From: Flavobacteriaceae bacterium
Lineage (GTDB): Bacteria; Bacteroidota; Bacteroidia; Flavobacteriales; Flavobacteriaceae
Direction of reading: 5' to 3'
DNA length: 64,000 nt
Assembly: GCA_024763365.1 (NCBI GenBank)
Contig: JANTFO010000002.1
Coordinates: forward strand, 1 to 64,000
In this document: positions 17,022 through 25,816 of the stretch, piece by piece
Numbering within the stretch: position 1 is the stretch's first letter
Layout: every line of letters begins with the position of its first letter
Program-made: the position numbers and the translations under genes
The notes under the pieces: model-generated
Told to the model about the DNA's origin: nothing
Seen by the model: only the letters and a program-made list of their open reading frames with translations
Database searches by the model: none

Positions 17022-17369
17022 ATTTTTGAATTAAGATTTTAGAAATAAGAATTAAGAATTATGGTAGCAATTTACGTTTATTTGGGGAATTGGGTGAAGT
17101 AAAATACCTTAATTCATTGATTTAATTGAAACAATTTACATTATTTCGTTGAATAATGCGGGATAAGAGGAGTGAATATTTATAATATTAAGACTTTTAT
17201 AAATTATCATATAACTAAAAATTTATTATTTTTGATACATGTTTTACAACATCCTTCTATATCTAGATATTTACCGAAATATCAAGCGGCCTTTTTCCAA
17301 AAAATAAGTCTGTACTTCAAAATAACAGCTTACTTTTAACCTTTTACATCATACTTTTTACTTCTTAGC
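17022..17369. other. 348-base noncoding region between SDR and tnaA
   Basis: The region is AT-rich and holds no supported gene. A -7-like TATTTTTG lies at 17227-17234, giving a leader of about 130 bases for tnaA. A small hairpin (GATATTT/AAATATC) lies in that leader. I looked for a TnaC-like leader peptide with a conserved Trp and saw none. Confidence 0.5.
17227..17234 (+). promoter_or_regulatory. Candidate -7 box for tnaA
   Basis: TATTTTTG matches TAnnTTTG exactly. The -33 position has no TTTG, so the assignment is weak. Confidence 0.35.
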
Positions 17370-18746
17370 ATGAAACTACCTTACGCAGAACCCTATAAAA
17401 TAAAAGTGGTAGAACCGCTTTATCGTTCAACTCAAACAGAAAGAGAACAATGGATCAAAGAAGCACATTACAATCTTTTTAACCTAAAATCCAGTCAGGT
17501 ATTTATCGATTGTCTTACCGATTCCGGCACAGGTGCCATGAGCGACCGCCAATGGGCTGAAATGATGGTAGGAGATGAAAGCTATGCCGGTTCCCGCTCT
17601 TTTGACAAGCTTAAAGAAACTGTACGACGCATTACCGGTTATGAATATTTTTTACCAACCCACCAGGGGCGGGCTGCAGAAAACGTACTTTTTTCAGTAT
17701 TGGTCAAAGAAGGTGATATCGTTCCCGGAAATTCACATTTCGATACCACCAAAGGGCACATCGAGTTTCGTAAAGCGAGTGCTGTTGACTGCACCATTGA
17801 TGAAGCTTTTGATACAGCGGTTTATCATCCCTTCAAAGGAAATGTGGATCTTGAAAAATTAGAAAAAGTTTTTAAAAAATATCCTAAAGAAAAAATACCT
17901 TTCATTGTGGTAACTGTCACCTGCAATACAGCAGGCGGTCAACCTGTTTCTATGGAAAATATCAAAGCAACCTCAGCGCTTTGCAAACAATACGGCATAC
18001 CCCTTTATTTTGATGCGGCACGTTTTGCCGAAAATGCTTATTTCATCAAAAAAAGAGAAGAAGCTTATGCTGATAAAACAATCAAAGAAATAGCTTTGGA
18101 AATGTTTTCTTACGGAGACGGCATGACCATGAGTGCTAAAAAAGACGGCTTGGTCAATATGGGAGGTTTTATTGCTTTAAACAGTCATGATATATTTAAG
18201 AAAGCAAGCGTTTTTAACATTATGTTTGAAGGTTTTATCACCTATGGTGGAATGAACGGTCGTGATATGGGTGCTTTGGCAGTAGGGCTGGATGAAGCCA
18301 CAGAATTTGATTATCTGGAAAGCCGGGTGGAACAGGTCGCTTATTTAGGTCAACGATTAGAATATTTTAAGGTTCCTGTGCAACACCCGTACGGTGGCCA
18401 TGCCATTTTTATCGACGCTAATAAATTTGTGCCAACTATTCCAAAAGAGGAATTCAGAGCCTGGTCTTTGGCTATGGAACTTTATATTACCAGTGGTATT
18501 CGCGGGGTAGAAATTGGTACTATTCTGGCAGATAGAGACCCTATTACGCGTAAAAACCGTTTCCCTGAATTAGAGCTGGTACGACTTGCAATTCCACGCC
18601 GAACCTACACCAATCACCACATGGATTATATCGCTGTTGCCTTAAAGAATATTTTTGATACCCGTACTGAAGCCAAACATGGTTACCGTATCATAGAGGA
18701 GGCCCCGATCATGCGACATTTTACTGTGAAAATGGAGAAAATTTAA
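17370..18746 (+). CDS. tnaA: Tryptophanase
   Basis: The 458-residue PLP enzyme belongs to the beta-eliminating lyase family. The PLP lysine is the second K of SAKKDG (K258). Two substrate-specificity sites favour tryptophanase over tyrosine phenol-lyase: FDTTKGH has aspartate D125 (Asp137 in E. coli TnaA; Thr in phenol-lyase), and GVEIG has Ile382 where phenol-lyase has the phenol-binding Arg381. The reaction converts L-tryptophan to indole, pyruvate and ammonia. No tryptophan permease or TnaC leader is visible. The gene ends at a 16-bp inverted-repeat terminator. Confidence 0.88.
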   Translation: MKLPYAEPYKIKVVEPLYRSTQTEREQWIKEAHYNLFNLKSSQVFIDCLTDSGTGAMSDRQWAEMMVGDESYAGSRSFDKLKETVRRITGYEYFLPTHQGRAAENVLFSVLVKEGDIVPGNSHFDTTKGHIEFRKASAVDCTIDEAFDTAVYHPFKGNVDLEKLEKVFKKYPKEKIPFIVVTVTCNTAGGQPVSMENIKATSALCKQYGIPLYFDAARFAENAYFIKKREEAYADKTIKEIALEMFSYGDGMTMSAKKDGLVNMGGFIALNSHDIFKKASVFNIMFEGFITYGGMNGRDMGALAVGLDEATEFDYLESRVEQVAYLGQRLEYFKVPVQHPYGGHAIFIDANKFVPTIPKEEFRAWSLAMELYITSGIRGVEIGTILADRDPITRKNRFPELELVRLAIPRRTYTNHHMDYIAVALKNIFDTRTEAKHGYRIIEEAPIMRHFTVKMEKI

Positions 18747-18753
18747 TTTAAAA

Positions 18754-18786
18754 AGACCTACTAGGTTTTGAAAACCTAGTAGGTCT
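18754..18786. terminator. Perfect 16-bp inverted repeat after tnaA
   Basis: AGACCTACTAGGTTTT, a single G, then the exact reverse complement. It lies between the convergent tnaA and TonB receptor genes. It has the same size, loop base and outer bases as the repeat at 4021-4053, with the central bases changed in both arms together. Confidence 0.7.
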
Positions 18787-18791
18787 AAAGC

Positions 18792-21101
18792 TTAGAAGCT
18801 ATACTTCACAAACAGATTAAAACTCCTGCCGGGTTCAAATATCCTATCTTTAACAACATTATCTACCGTATTTACATAGGAAAAGTTCATATGATTATAA
18901 TAGGCTTCATCAAAAATATTGATGATATTGCCACCTACGACTAATCCTTTAACAGGCTTAAAACCAGTACGTAAATCGAAAGTTTGATATGCCGGAGTGG
19001 GAATTGTTTCCCTAAAACTAGCAGACAAGCGGGCTTGCTGGGCTGAATATGTTCCTCTAAAATCAATCCACCATTTAGGTTTGATATACTTAAGGCCGGC
19101 ATGCGCCATAAAGGGCATAACTTGCGCCAAAGGCTCATCAAAGGTTTCATTCTCTGCCTGTGTATAAGCAGCATCAACTGTGAATGTAAGTTGCTCTATA
19201 ATTTGCCATTGCAAAAAAACATCAAACCCCAGCTGGTTAGCATCTACATTTACATATTGCTTTGCATACGGAAATGGACTGCTATACAACTTGGCAAAGT
19301 TCGGGTCGTTTTCTTTATAAACCGCAGAAATATAATCAGGCATTTTGGAGTAGAACACATTGGCACCCCATGTTACCAAACCGTTTTTCATATTTAATCC
19401 CAATTCAATTTGATGATTCTTTTCAGGTTTTAAATATGGATTTCCTACATATTCATACCCATCAGTGCCAATGGAAAAATGGTAAATATATCGCTCACCC
19501 ATACTGGCCGATCGCATACCCAATCCATAGGCCAACTGTAATTGTCCTTTAGGCAAATGATAAGTAAAACCTATATTTCCTGAAATAGTCTGCTCATTAA
19601 CTTTGTCAAAACCTTCCCCATATAAAGTTTCAAACCCCGGAATGACAACACCTCCTTGTAAAGTCATATCTGTTGCAGGATCTGCTACTTCTGACATGAC
19701 AAAATCCACTCTTAAACCTGTATTAAGATTCAATTCTTTTGACAACTTAGTTGTTATCTGAGTATACACCCCATAATCCGCTAAAGTAGCATCCTGCCAT
19801 ACTTTATCAATTTTGGTGATAGGATTTTCTAGAGGGACACCATTCATAACTTTTATAATACGTGTGCGTTCACCATCCCGTTTTATGATATCTGCATCTA
19901 TACCACTATATAGTAATAATTTATCAGAAGGTTTAATGGCTACTTCCAGCTTTCCTCCAATTGTATTTGAGGTTACCGGCGTACTTGCATCCATTGCAAG
20001 AGCATTGGGCCGTTTCTCATTAGTCATTAAGTGATCAACAAAAGAATAGTATGATTTAAAACGCACACTTTTAACTTGATTAGATACCTGTTGTATTTTA
20101 TAATCCAATGACAAAGAGTTACTATTATCCTTAGGTGAATCCATTGGCAAACCTGCATGGTCAATATCACTACCAAACTTCTGTCTCCAATCTACTTGTA
20201 AACGCTGATTTTGTGTGGGGTTAAGAGCAGCTTTTACTGAGTAGGAATCCGTTTTAAAACTTGAAGGTACTTCTACCCCATTTCCATCCTTATAATTATT
20301 AAAGTCACGGTGTTCTGCATTTATAGTAACATCAAATTTTTCTTGCGCATATTGCAATTCTCCTCGAGCCATTAAATTGTTGCCATTTACTTCATATCCG
20401 GTCTGAATACCTCCATTTAGTCCAAATTCATTCGGGAAAGGTGGGCGGGTAACCATATTGACAATTGCACCTACATTTTGTCCAAAACGCACATCAAAAG
20501 GCCCTTTTATAAACTCAATTTTACTCACTTCTTCAGGAATTACATGCGCAGTAATAGGATCCATCCTGTTAGGACAAGCATGAACGATCTTTGTTCCCCC
20601 GTCGTATTTAATATTCATCTGCTCGTATTTAAAAACCCTAAAAGAAGGCTCTGTTGCCATGGCGCTTCTCTTATTAATGGCAAAGCCGGGAATATCAGTA
20701 AACAACTCAGAAGCAGACCTCACCTGACTACTTTTTTGCAGCGCTTTATCATCCACTCTGGCATGTAAAATTTGATCTAAAGGATCCGTTTCTAAGATAA
20801 TCTCATCTAAGGATATTTTAGTAGATGTCAAAAGGATTTTTTTAGTATCATTAATGGCAATAACTTTGTTAACATAGGAAATATGTGATACTTCAACCTG
20901 AACATCGGGTGTTGTATTAAGCGTAAACATCCCTTCATCATTTGTGTAAACACTTATATCAGTACCTACCACTCTAATATTGACATCTGAAATTGGTTTT
21001 AAAGTTGTATCATCTAAAACTTGTCCTCGAAATGACTGCTCTTGCGCCCATAATGAACCCATAATCATCAGGAACGCGAATATTTTTAATATTTTTATTC
21101 T
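18792..21101 (-). CDS. TonB-dependent copper receptor, OprC-like
   Basis: I place the start at 21101 (769 residues), because MRIKILKIFAFLMIMGSLWAQ forms a proper signal peptide. A CarboxypepD_reg-like domain (about 25-95), a plug (about 110-220) and a 22-strand type barrel ending in RSFNLFVKYSF follow. In the plug, HACPNRMDPITAH holds C176 and M180, the CxxxM pattern that binds copper in Pseudomonas aeruginosa OprC, and the text around it (CPN-M-P) is shared with OprC/NosA. Copper import across the outer membrane is therefore the likely role. A small Cys-containing protein is encoded just upstream. Confidence 0.8.
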   Translation of the reverse strand, partial: RIKILKIFAFLMIMGSLWAQEQSFRGQVLDDTTLKPISDVNIRVVGTDISVYTNDEGMFTLNTTPDVQVEVSHISYVNKVIAINDTKKILLTSTKISLDEIILETDPLDQILHARVDDKALQKSSQVRSASELFTDIPGFAINKRSAMATEPSFRVFKYEQMNIKYDGGTKIVHACPNRMDPITAHVIPEEVSKIEFIKGPFDVRFGQNVGAIVNMVTRPPFPNEFGLNGGIQTGYEVNGNNLMARGELQYAQEKFDVTINAEHRDFNNYKDGNGVEVPSSFKTDSYSVKAALNPTQNQRLQVDWRQKFGSDIDHAGLPMDSPKDNSNSLSLDYKIQQVSNQVKSVRFKSYYSFVDHLMTNEKRPNALAMDASTPVTSNTIGGKLEVAIKPSDKLLLYSGIDADIIKRDGERTRIIKVMNGVPLENPITKIDKVWQDATLADYGVYTQITTKLSKELNLNTGLRVDFVMSEVADPATDMTLQGGVVIPGFETLYGEGFDKVNEQTISGNIGFTYHLPKGQLQLAYGLGMRSASMGERYIYHFSIGTDGYEYVGNPYLKPEKNHQIELGLNMKNGLVTWGANVFYSKMPDYISAVYKENDPNFAKLYSSPFPYAKQYVNVDANQLGFDVFLQWQIIEQLTFTVDAAYTQAENETFDEPLAQVMPFMAHAGLKYIKPKWWIDFRGTYSAQQARLSASFRETIPTPAYQTFDLRTGFKPVKGLVVGGNIINIFDEAYYNHMNFSYVNTVDNVVKDRIFEPGRSFNLFVKYSF

Positions 21102-21199
21102 CATATATAATTCTTGCATGTATAAAGTATTTATAATAAATAAACATTAACTTCCATTATGGGAAGCACTTTACGTACTTGTTATGTCGATTGTATCGA

Positions 21200-21607
21200 C
21201 TAAGAAAAAATGAGAAATGATTTGGGAGGATGAAAAATGTCATTAATCAATTCAGGGGCATGGAAATAATCTAGATAATTAATATTGTGTTTGGTTAGAC
21301 TATGACATATGAATACCGAATAGATATTACTTTTTGGTAGTGGGAAAACAGAGAATTCTATCTTGGTTGGGGCCGGTTGGTCGTCATTATGTTCTTCCTT
21401 AGGACAATAATCCAACTTTTCATAGATTGCTTTCATCGGGCATGCACCACCATGTAGATCGGGTAATGGCATAGCTACATCTAGATTCTTTGAATTTACT
21501 TTATTCTGTTTAACATAATAAATTAGATGTGGGATAAAAGGTTTGGCCATAACAAAAATATACAGCAGACTTAAAAAGATACTTATGATTTTATTTGACC
21601 AATTCAT
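21200..21607 (-). CDS. Small membrane-anchored protein linked to copper receptor
   Basis: The start at 21607 (135 residues) is an ATG, preferred over a TTG four codons upstream. The N-terminal segment (about 5-25) is hydrophobic and ends in KPFIPHLIYYV. A GGACPMKAIYEKLDYC stretch holds two cysteines and a methionine. Small proteins with a PF(I/L)P-Y motif and a C-x-x-K block are common upstream of TonB copper receptors in Bacteroidota. That context suggests a metal-linked role, but I do not know its function. The -7 box at 21617-21624 would start the transcript a few bases before the ATG. Confidence 0.65.
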   Translation of the reverse strand: MNWSNKIISIFLSLLYIFVMAKPFIPHLIYYVKQNKVNSKNLDVAMPLPDLHGGACPMKAIYEKLDYCPKEEHNDDQPAPTKIEFSVFPLPKSNIYSVFICHSLTKHNINYLDYFHAPELINDIFHPPKSFLIFS

Positions 21608-21616
21608 ACTAAAAGA

Positions 21617-21624
21617 CAAAAGTA
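21617..21624 (-). promoter_or_regulatory. -7 box for the copper-receptor locus
   Basis: The minus strand reads TACTTTTG, a perfect TAnnTTTG. It ends ten bases before the ATG at 21607, so the leader would be very short. No TTTG is seen at the -33 distance. Confidence 0.45.
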
Positions 21625-21726
21625 GGAATTATCTTAAGATTAAGTTAAAGTAGATAAGATACTGTTGTTTTAATGGAATGATAAGAAAAATTAATTGAGA
21701 ATAGTTTTTTGTAATTTCACAAATTA

Positions 21727-21734
21727 TAAATTTG
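21727..21734 (+). promoter_or_regulatory. -7 box for the first flavoprotein gene
   Basis: TAAATTTG lies 30 bases before the ATG. A TTTG is present upstream but only 15 bases away, shorter than usual. Confidence 0.5.
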
Positions 21735-21763
21735 CTCCATAATTTACTTGAAAAGTTTCAAAC

Positions 21764-22717
21764 ATGCAAGAACTATATGATATAATAATTGTTGGCGGTG
21801 GTCCCGGAGGCATTGCAGCTGCCGTCGAATCATACATCTTTAAAATTAAAAAGATCTTAATGATAGAAAAAGGAGATAACCACTCCCAAACTATTAGGAT
21901 GTATTATAAAGATTCTAAGCGTGTAGATAAGGTTTGGAAGAAACAAGATGTAGAAATGCTGGGTAATGTTGATTTTTTCGATGGTACCAAAGAAAGTACG
22001 CTAGACTACTTTGAAGAACTTTTGGACAGTGATGCTATAAATACCCAATACCATACAGAAGTCGATAGCATTGAAAAGCAAGATGATAGTCATTTCAAAG
22101 TCATCACAAATAATGGTGATTTTTTAAGTAAATATGTCATCATAGCGATAGGAAGAATGGGTAAACCCAATAAACCCTCCTACCCTATTCCTTCATCCAT
22201 CAAAAAAATGGTTAATCACAACCCTTATGATTGCAGAGGTAAAGAAAAGATTCTGGTAGTAGGAGGCGGTGACTCTGCTGTTGAATATGCTTGTCAATTA
22301 ACCACAGAAAATGACGTAACCTTATCTTACCGAAGAGATAAATTTAGTAGGATAAACGATATCAACCAAGAGATGATAGAGCGCTATGATCAAGAAGAAA
22401 GGCTCAGGGTAAGATACTCTACCGACATTGAATCCATAGAAGCTCATGAAAATCAGATTAAGGTTAATTATACCAATGGATTTTCAACTATTTACGATCG
22501 AATTATTTATGCGCTAGGTGGTACTACACCGACAGGATTTCTTCAAAAATCAGGTATTGAAGTTGATGAAAACAAAATGCCGGTCTATAATGAGCATTTT
22601 GAGACTAATGTACCGGGTATTTACATAGTAGGTGATATCGTATATAAAAATGGAGGTTCTATCGCTTTAGCCATTAATCACGCTTATGAAGTTCTAAAAG
22701 ATATTACTTCTAAATAA
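21764..22717 (+). CDS. TrxR-like FAD/NAD(P)-binding oxidoreductase, copy A
   Basis: The 317-residue protein has two Rossmann folds: FAD-binding GGGPGG (11-16) and NAD(P)-binding GGGDSA (167-172). Copy A keeps SYRRDKFSR (188-196), equivalent to the HRRxxFR motif that binds the 2'-phosphate of NADPH in thioredoxin reductase. The CxxC redox pair of thioredoxin reductase is absent; only one cysteine, C157, lies just before the NAD fold. It therefore resembles the ferredoxin-NADP reductase/YpdA branch. The physiological partner is not clear. A paralogue follows 288 bases downstream. Confidence 0.8.
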   Translation: MQELYDIIIVGGGPGGIAAAVESYIFKIKKILMIEKGDNHSQTIRMYYKDSKRVDKVWKKQDVEMLGNVDFFDGTKESTLDYFEELLDSDAINTQYHTEVDSIEKQDDSHFKVITNNGDFLSKYVIIAIGRMGKPNKPSYPIPSSIKKMVNHNPYDCRGKEKILVVGGGDSAVEYACQLTTENDVTLSYRRDKFSRINDINQEMIERYDQEERLRVRYSTDIESIEAHENQIKVNYTNGFSTIYDRIIYALGGTTPTGFLQKSGIEVDENKMPVYNEHFETNVPGIYIVGDIVYKNGGSIALAINHAYEVLKDITSK

Positions 22718-22946
22718 AATTTTAAGGCACCAAATGTTTTAGCTATTATATTAAGAGTTGTAGTTAGTAGGAATAACAACTTTTAGTTTAATAATTAGTA
22801 GATATACGCTTGCATTTAGGAGAAGAAGTCAAAGACAAAAGTCATGTAGAAGCTATAATATTTAATTACTTTTCATTTGGCCCATCAAATACTTAATTAA
22901 CCTAATTATTTCTATAATATTATATTATAAAATAATGCTAAATATC
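22718..22946. other. Noncoding gap between the two flavoprotein genes
   Basis: AT-rich with no convincing gene. A short open stretch near 22810-22896 (TTG start, 28 codons) has no signal or match that I recognise. The downstream end carries the copy B promoter. Confidence 0.4.
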
Positions 22947-22977
22947 TTTCTATTATATGAGCTAAATGGTATTTTTG
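22947..22977 (+). promoter_or_regulatory. Promoter of flavoprotein copy B
   Basis: TTTC (22947-22950), then 19 bases, then TATTTTTG (22970-22977). This is one base from the phylum consensus at the -33 end and exact at -7. It shows copy B has its own promoter. Confidence 0.6.
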
Positions 22978-23005
22978 CAAAAGCTTAAATCGAACAAAAA
23001 TACAA

Positions 23006-23965
23006 ATGGAAAAACTATATGATTTAATAATTGTTGGTGGTGGCCCCGGAGGTATCGCATCAGCCGTTGAAGCCTATATTTTTAAAATCAAGAAAGTTTT
23101 ATTAATCGAAAAAGGTAAAAATCACTCACAAACTATTCGGATGTATTATAAAGACTCCAAAAGAGTGGATAAAATATACAAAAAACAAGATGTTGAATTA
23201 ATAGGCAATGTTGATTTTTTTGATGGAACCAAAGAAAGCACATTAGATCATTTTGATGCACTCTTAGAAAAAGGATTAATAGACACTAAATATAGTACTG
23301 AAGTTCATAGCGTGACAAAAGAAGCAGACATTTTTACTGTAAACAGTACCAATGGAGAGTTCTATGCAAAAAATGTTATAGTGTCAATAGGTAGAATGGG
23401 AAAACCAAACAAACCTCCTTATGATTTACCACGTTCACTTAGAAAAATCACAAATCATAATGCTTTTGATTGTGCAGGAAACGAAAATATATTGGTAGTA
23501 GGTGGTGGCGATTCGGCAGTAGAATATGCTTGTCAATTAACAACAGCAAATAATATAACTTTATCGCATTTAGGTCCAGACATTGTTGATGCCAATGATA
23601 TCAATTATGAAATGATCACACGTTATGAAAAAGAGGGCAGACTTAAAGTATTACATGATTCAATAACCACTGCCCTTGAAGATGTTAATGGAAAAGCAAA
23701 AATATCTTTTGCTGATGGAACATCAGGGATTTATGACCGAGTTATCTATGCTATAGGTGGCACAACCCCTATAGGCTTTATGCAAAGTTCAAATATTGAT
23801 CTAGACGAAGAAAACAAGCCTATATTAAGTGATAATTATGAAACAAGTGTGAAAGGTTTGTATCTTGCAGGTGATATAATATATGACAAAGGAGGTTCTA
23901 TTGCTATGGCAATAAACCATGCATATGAAATAATGAAAAATATCAAAGCTAATAAAGACATATAG
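23006..23965 (+). CDS. TrxR-like FAD-binding oxidoreductase, copy B (altered NADP site)
   Basis: The 319-residue protein is a tandem paralogue of copy A; the first 80 residues are almost the same, and the rest agrees at roughly two-thirds of positions by eye. It keeps GGGPGG (11-16) and GGGDSA (166-171) but the NADPH-type SYRRDKFSR of copy A is replaced by SHLGPDIVD (187-195). All three arginines are lost and two acids are gained, which by known rules would favour NADH or remove the need for a 2'-phosphate. No CxxC is present. Its own promoter suggests separate control. Confidence 0.8.
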   Translation: MEKLYDLIIVGGGPGGIASAVEAYIFKIKKVLLIEKGKNHSQTIRMYYKDSKRVDKIYKKQDVELIGNVDFFDGTKESTLDHFDALLEKGLIDTKYSTEVHSVTKEADIFTVNSTNGEFYAKNVIVSIGRMGKPNKPPYDLPRSLRKITNHNAFDCAGNENILVVGGGDSAVEYACQLTTANNITLSHLGPDIVDANDINYEMITRYEKEGRLKVLHDSITTALEDVNGKAKISFADGTSGIYDRVIYAIGGTTPIGFMQSSNIDLDEENKPILSDNYETSVKGLYLAGDIIYDKGGSIAMAINHAYEIMKNIKANKDI

Positions 23966-24023
23966 CAATATTTTTCTTAAAGCTACGTTAAGCATACATA
24001 TTTTAACTAACCCCCCTAAACTC

Positions 24024-24710
24024 ATGAAAAAATATTTCATTTTTCTTGCCTTATCTCTATTTAGCATTATTACCCTTAAAAGCCAAAATGACAATCAACA
24101 TCAATTTACGTTGGGCATTCAATCCGGTTATAATTTGGGCTTGGGGTTTCAAGCCAATATTACTGCCCATAACATATTGATGGACAATCCCTTAAATATC
24201 AGATTTACTTTTGGGCATACTAATTTAAACCCCGGGAGCTCTGACGATGCCCGAAGAATTTTTATTAATAATGCTACTAATGGTACTCCGGAAAAAAAGG
24301 GTCGTATTATTGATTATAGACTAGATTTTCTTGTTCCAATAAATATTGCCGATGATTCCTTCCTAAAAGTGGGTCCTCGATATGCCAATTTTAAAGGCAA
24401 TTTCAATTATATAGGTGGCAATGAAAATTTTGATATAGTTTCTAATCAATTTGGGTTTGGAGTAGGAATTGGAAAAACTTATGCGATCAATGATGTTTTA
24501 AATCTTGAAGTAAACGCTGGTTTTGACTATTTCTTGCCAAATACCATAACAGGTCACGACACTTCTTATAGCCCCGATGATGAAAATATCAACGGAAGGA
24601 ATGATAACCAAAATGGAGATATACCTTTTACCTTTGCTGATGCAGACGAAGCCATCAACCAGCCCAAGTACATGCCACAGCTTATGATAGGTATAAATTA
24701 TAAACTTTAA
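24024..24710 (+). CDS. Outer-membrane beta-barrel-like protein
   Basis: The 228-residue protein begins with a signal peptide (MKKYFIFLALSLFSIITLKS) and continues with alternating hydrophobic strands such as HQFTLGIQSGYNLGLGFQAN, ending in QLMIGINYKL, a typical barrel C-terminus. It is acidic in a loop near 195-215. These signs support an outer-membrane barrel. No specific family is recognised. It lies 58 bases after copy B with no clear promoter between, so cotranscription is possible. Confidence 0.65.
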   Translation: MKKYFIFLALSLFSIITLKSQNDNQHQFTLGIQSGYNLGLGFQANITAHNILMDNPLNIRFTFGHTNLNPGSSDDARRIFINNATNGTPEKKGRIIDYRLDFLVPINIADDSFLKVGPRYANFKGNFNYIGGNENFDIVSNQFGFGVGIGKTYAINDVLNLEVNAGFDYFLPNTITGHDTSYSPDDENINGRNDNQNGDIPFTFADADEAINQPKYMPQLMIGINYKL

Positions 24711-24726
24711 AAACTAGAAAAACATA

Positions 24727-24757
24727 TTTGCCAATTCTAATTGTTTTTATAAATTTG
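24727..24757 (+). promoter_or_regulatory. Consensus promoter of rplS
   Basis: TTTG (24727-24730), 19 bases, then TAAATTTG (24750-24757). This is a perfect Bacteroidota sigma-ABfr-type promoter. It leaves a leader of about 59 bases before rplS. Confidence 0.85.
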
Positions 24758-24822
24758 CAGCCATTTTCAACCTCTGACGAGAATCGTGCATGTTGATTAT
24801 GAAAATCTAATATTTTTGACAA

Positions 24823-25176
24823 ATGGAATCAATAATCAAATTTGTACAAGACGAGTTTATCAACAGAAAAGAAATTCCTAATTTTTCTGCAGGTGATACC
24901 ATTACGGTTTATTACGAAATTAAAGAAGGTGAAAAATCAAGGGTTCAGTTTTTTAAAGGAGTTGTCATTCAACGCAAAGGAAGTGGTGCTACCGAAACTT
25001 TTACTATCCGAAAAATGTCCGGCAGTATTGGTGTAGAACGTATTTTCCCGATTAATATGCCATCTATCCAAAAAATTGAGGTAAACAAACGCGGTAAAGT
25101 TCGTAGAGCTCGCATTACGTATTTCAGAGAATTACGTGGTAAAAAAGCTAATATTAAAGAGCGAAAAAGAGTTTAA
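24823..25176 (+). CDS. rplS: 50S ribosomal protein L19
   Basis: The 117-residue protein has the L19 signature: FSAGDTITVYYEIKEGEKSR, FKGVVIQRKGSGATETFTIRK and RRARITYFRELRGKKANIKE. L19 sits at the 30S-50S interface. Its usual neighbours rpsP, rimM and trmD are absent here; a single-gene transcript is supported by the consensus promoter and by a hairpin terminator directly downstream. Confidence 0.95.
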   Translation: MESIIKFVQDEFINRKEIPNFSAGDTITVYYEIKEGEKSRVQFFKGVVIQRKGSGATETFTIRKMSGSIGVERIFPINMPSIQKIEVNKRGKVRRARITYFRELRGKKANIKERKRV

Positions 25177-25202
25177 ATTAAACTTACTACATAGCTTAGA
25201 TA

Positions 25203-25227
25203 ACCCGTCACAAAGACGGGTTTTTTT
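25203..25227 (+). terminator. Rho-independent terminator of rplS
   Basis: A 7-bp stem (ACCCGTC/GACGGGT) with a five-base loop, followed by seven T. Confidence 0.85.
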
Positions 25228-25340
25228 ATGAACAAATGTTAATAATTTCGGTTTATATTTTGTTTATAATAAAACCACAAAAAAGTTGCAAAAAATTAAC
25301 TTATTGCCTTACATTTGATACATGAAATAAAGCAGAGATT

Positions 25341-25348
25341 TATCTTTG
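25341..25348 (+). promoter_or_regulatory. -7 box for a candidate untranslated transcript
   Basis: TATCTTTG matches TAnnTTTG. TTTG lies upstream but 23 bases away, longer than the usual 19-20, so the pair is imperfect. Confidence 0.4.
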
Positions 25349-25349
25349 C

Positions 25350-25668
25350 CTCTTATTTCGAAGTTCATGAACATAGTTTTTCAGGTTTTCTAGAAAGTAT
25401 AGGCCAAGGTTGTATTTAGCATAGAATCAAAGTTTATATAAATCTGAAAAGCAAATTTTAAAATAATAGTTTAAATCGAGTATAACTCCTAGAGCTATAC
25501 GACAAAGGTTTAGCTGCTATTTTAAAAGAGGAGTCTCTTTGACCAAAAGAAATTGAATTAGTAGGAATTCAGTAAGAAAAATCAAATTGTTGGTTTTTAC
25601 TTTTAGTCAAATACTTCAGCAAAATGCCATAGTGAAATTTCGATTTCGTTATGGCTTTTGTGTTTTTA
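25350..25668 (+). ncRNA. Candidate structured RNA or decayed gene between rplS and icd
   Basis: The 674-base gap between rplS and icd has no intact gene, yet a strong terminator ends at about 25668 with a -7 box about 300 bases upstream. Inside are several hairpins: AAAGAG-GAGT-CTCTTT, a TCG(AG)TATA/TATACGA pair, and an AGTAA.../...TTACTT pair. One frame from 25486 reads LLELYDKGLAAILKEESL, a stop, PKEIELVGIQ, a stop, then EKSNCWFLLLVKYFSKMP; this looks partly protein-like, so a pseudogene is the main alternative. I know no RNA family that it matches. Confidence 0.4.
25626..25668 (+). terminator. UUCG-loop terminator in the rplS-icd gap
   Basis: A 13-bp stem (GCCATAGTGAAAT pairing with ATTTCGTTATGGC, two G-U wobbles) closed by a TTCG tetraloop, followed by a T-rich tail. 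No gene ends just upstream, so it belongs to an unknown transcript. Confidence 0.8.
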
Positions 25669-25808
25669 TACACTTGTATTTTCTGAAATAAATTCATCTG
25701 TTTTTTAATTTTTATACATTATATTCTTTAATATTTAATGATTATGTAAATATTGTAAAGATATTTACTTTTTGATTAGAAATATGATAATATAAATAGG
25801 TGAATTTG

Positions 25809-25816
25809 TATATTTG
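25809..25816 (+). promoter_or_regulatory. -7 box for icd
   Basis: TATATTTG lies 34 bases before the icd ATG. No good -33 element is visible. Confidence 0.5.

Noticed and set aside
17370-18746. Tyrosine phenol-lyase instead of tryptophanase
   Set aside because: D125 and I382 match tryptophanase; phenol-lyase would have Thr and Arg there.
22810-22896. A 28-codon frame between the two flavoprotein genes
   Set aside because: TTG start, no ribosome-binding context, and no recognisable similarity; could be chance or a relic.
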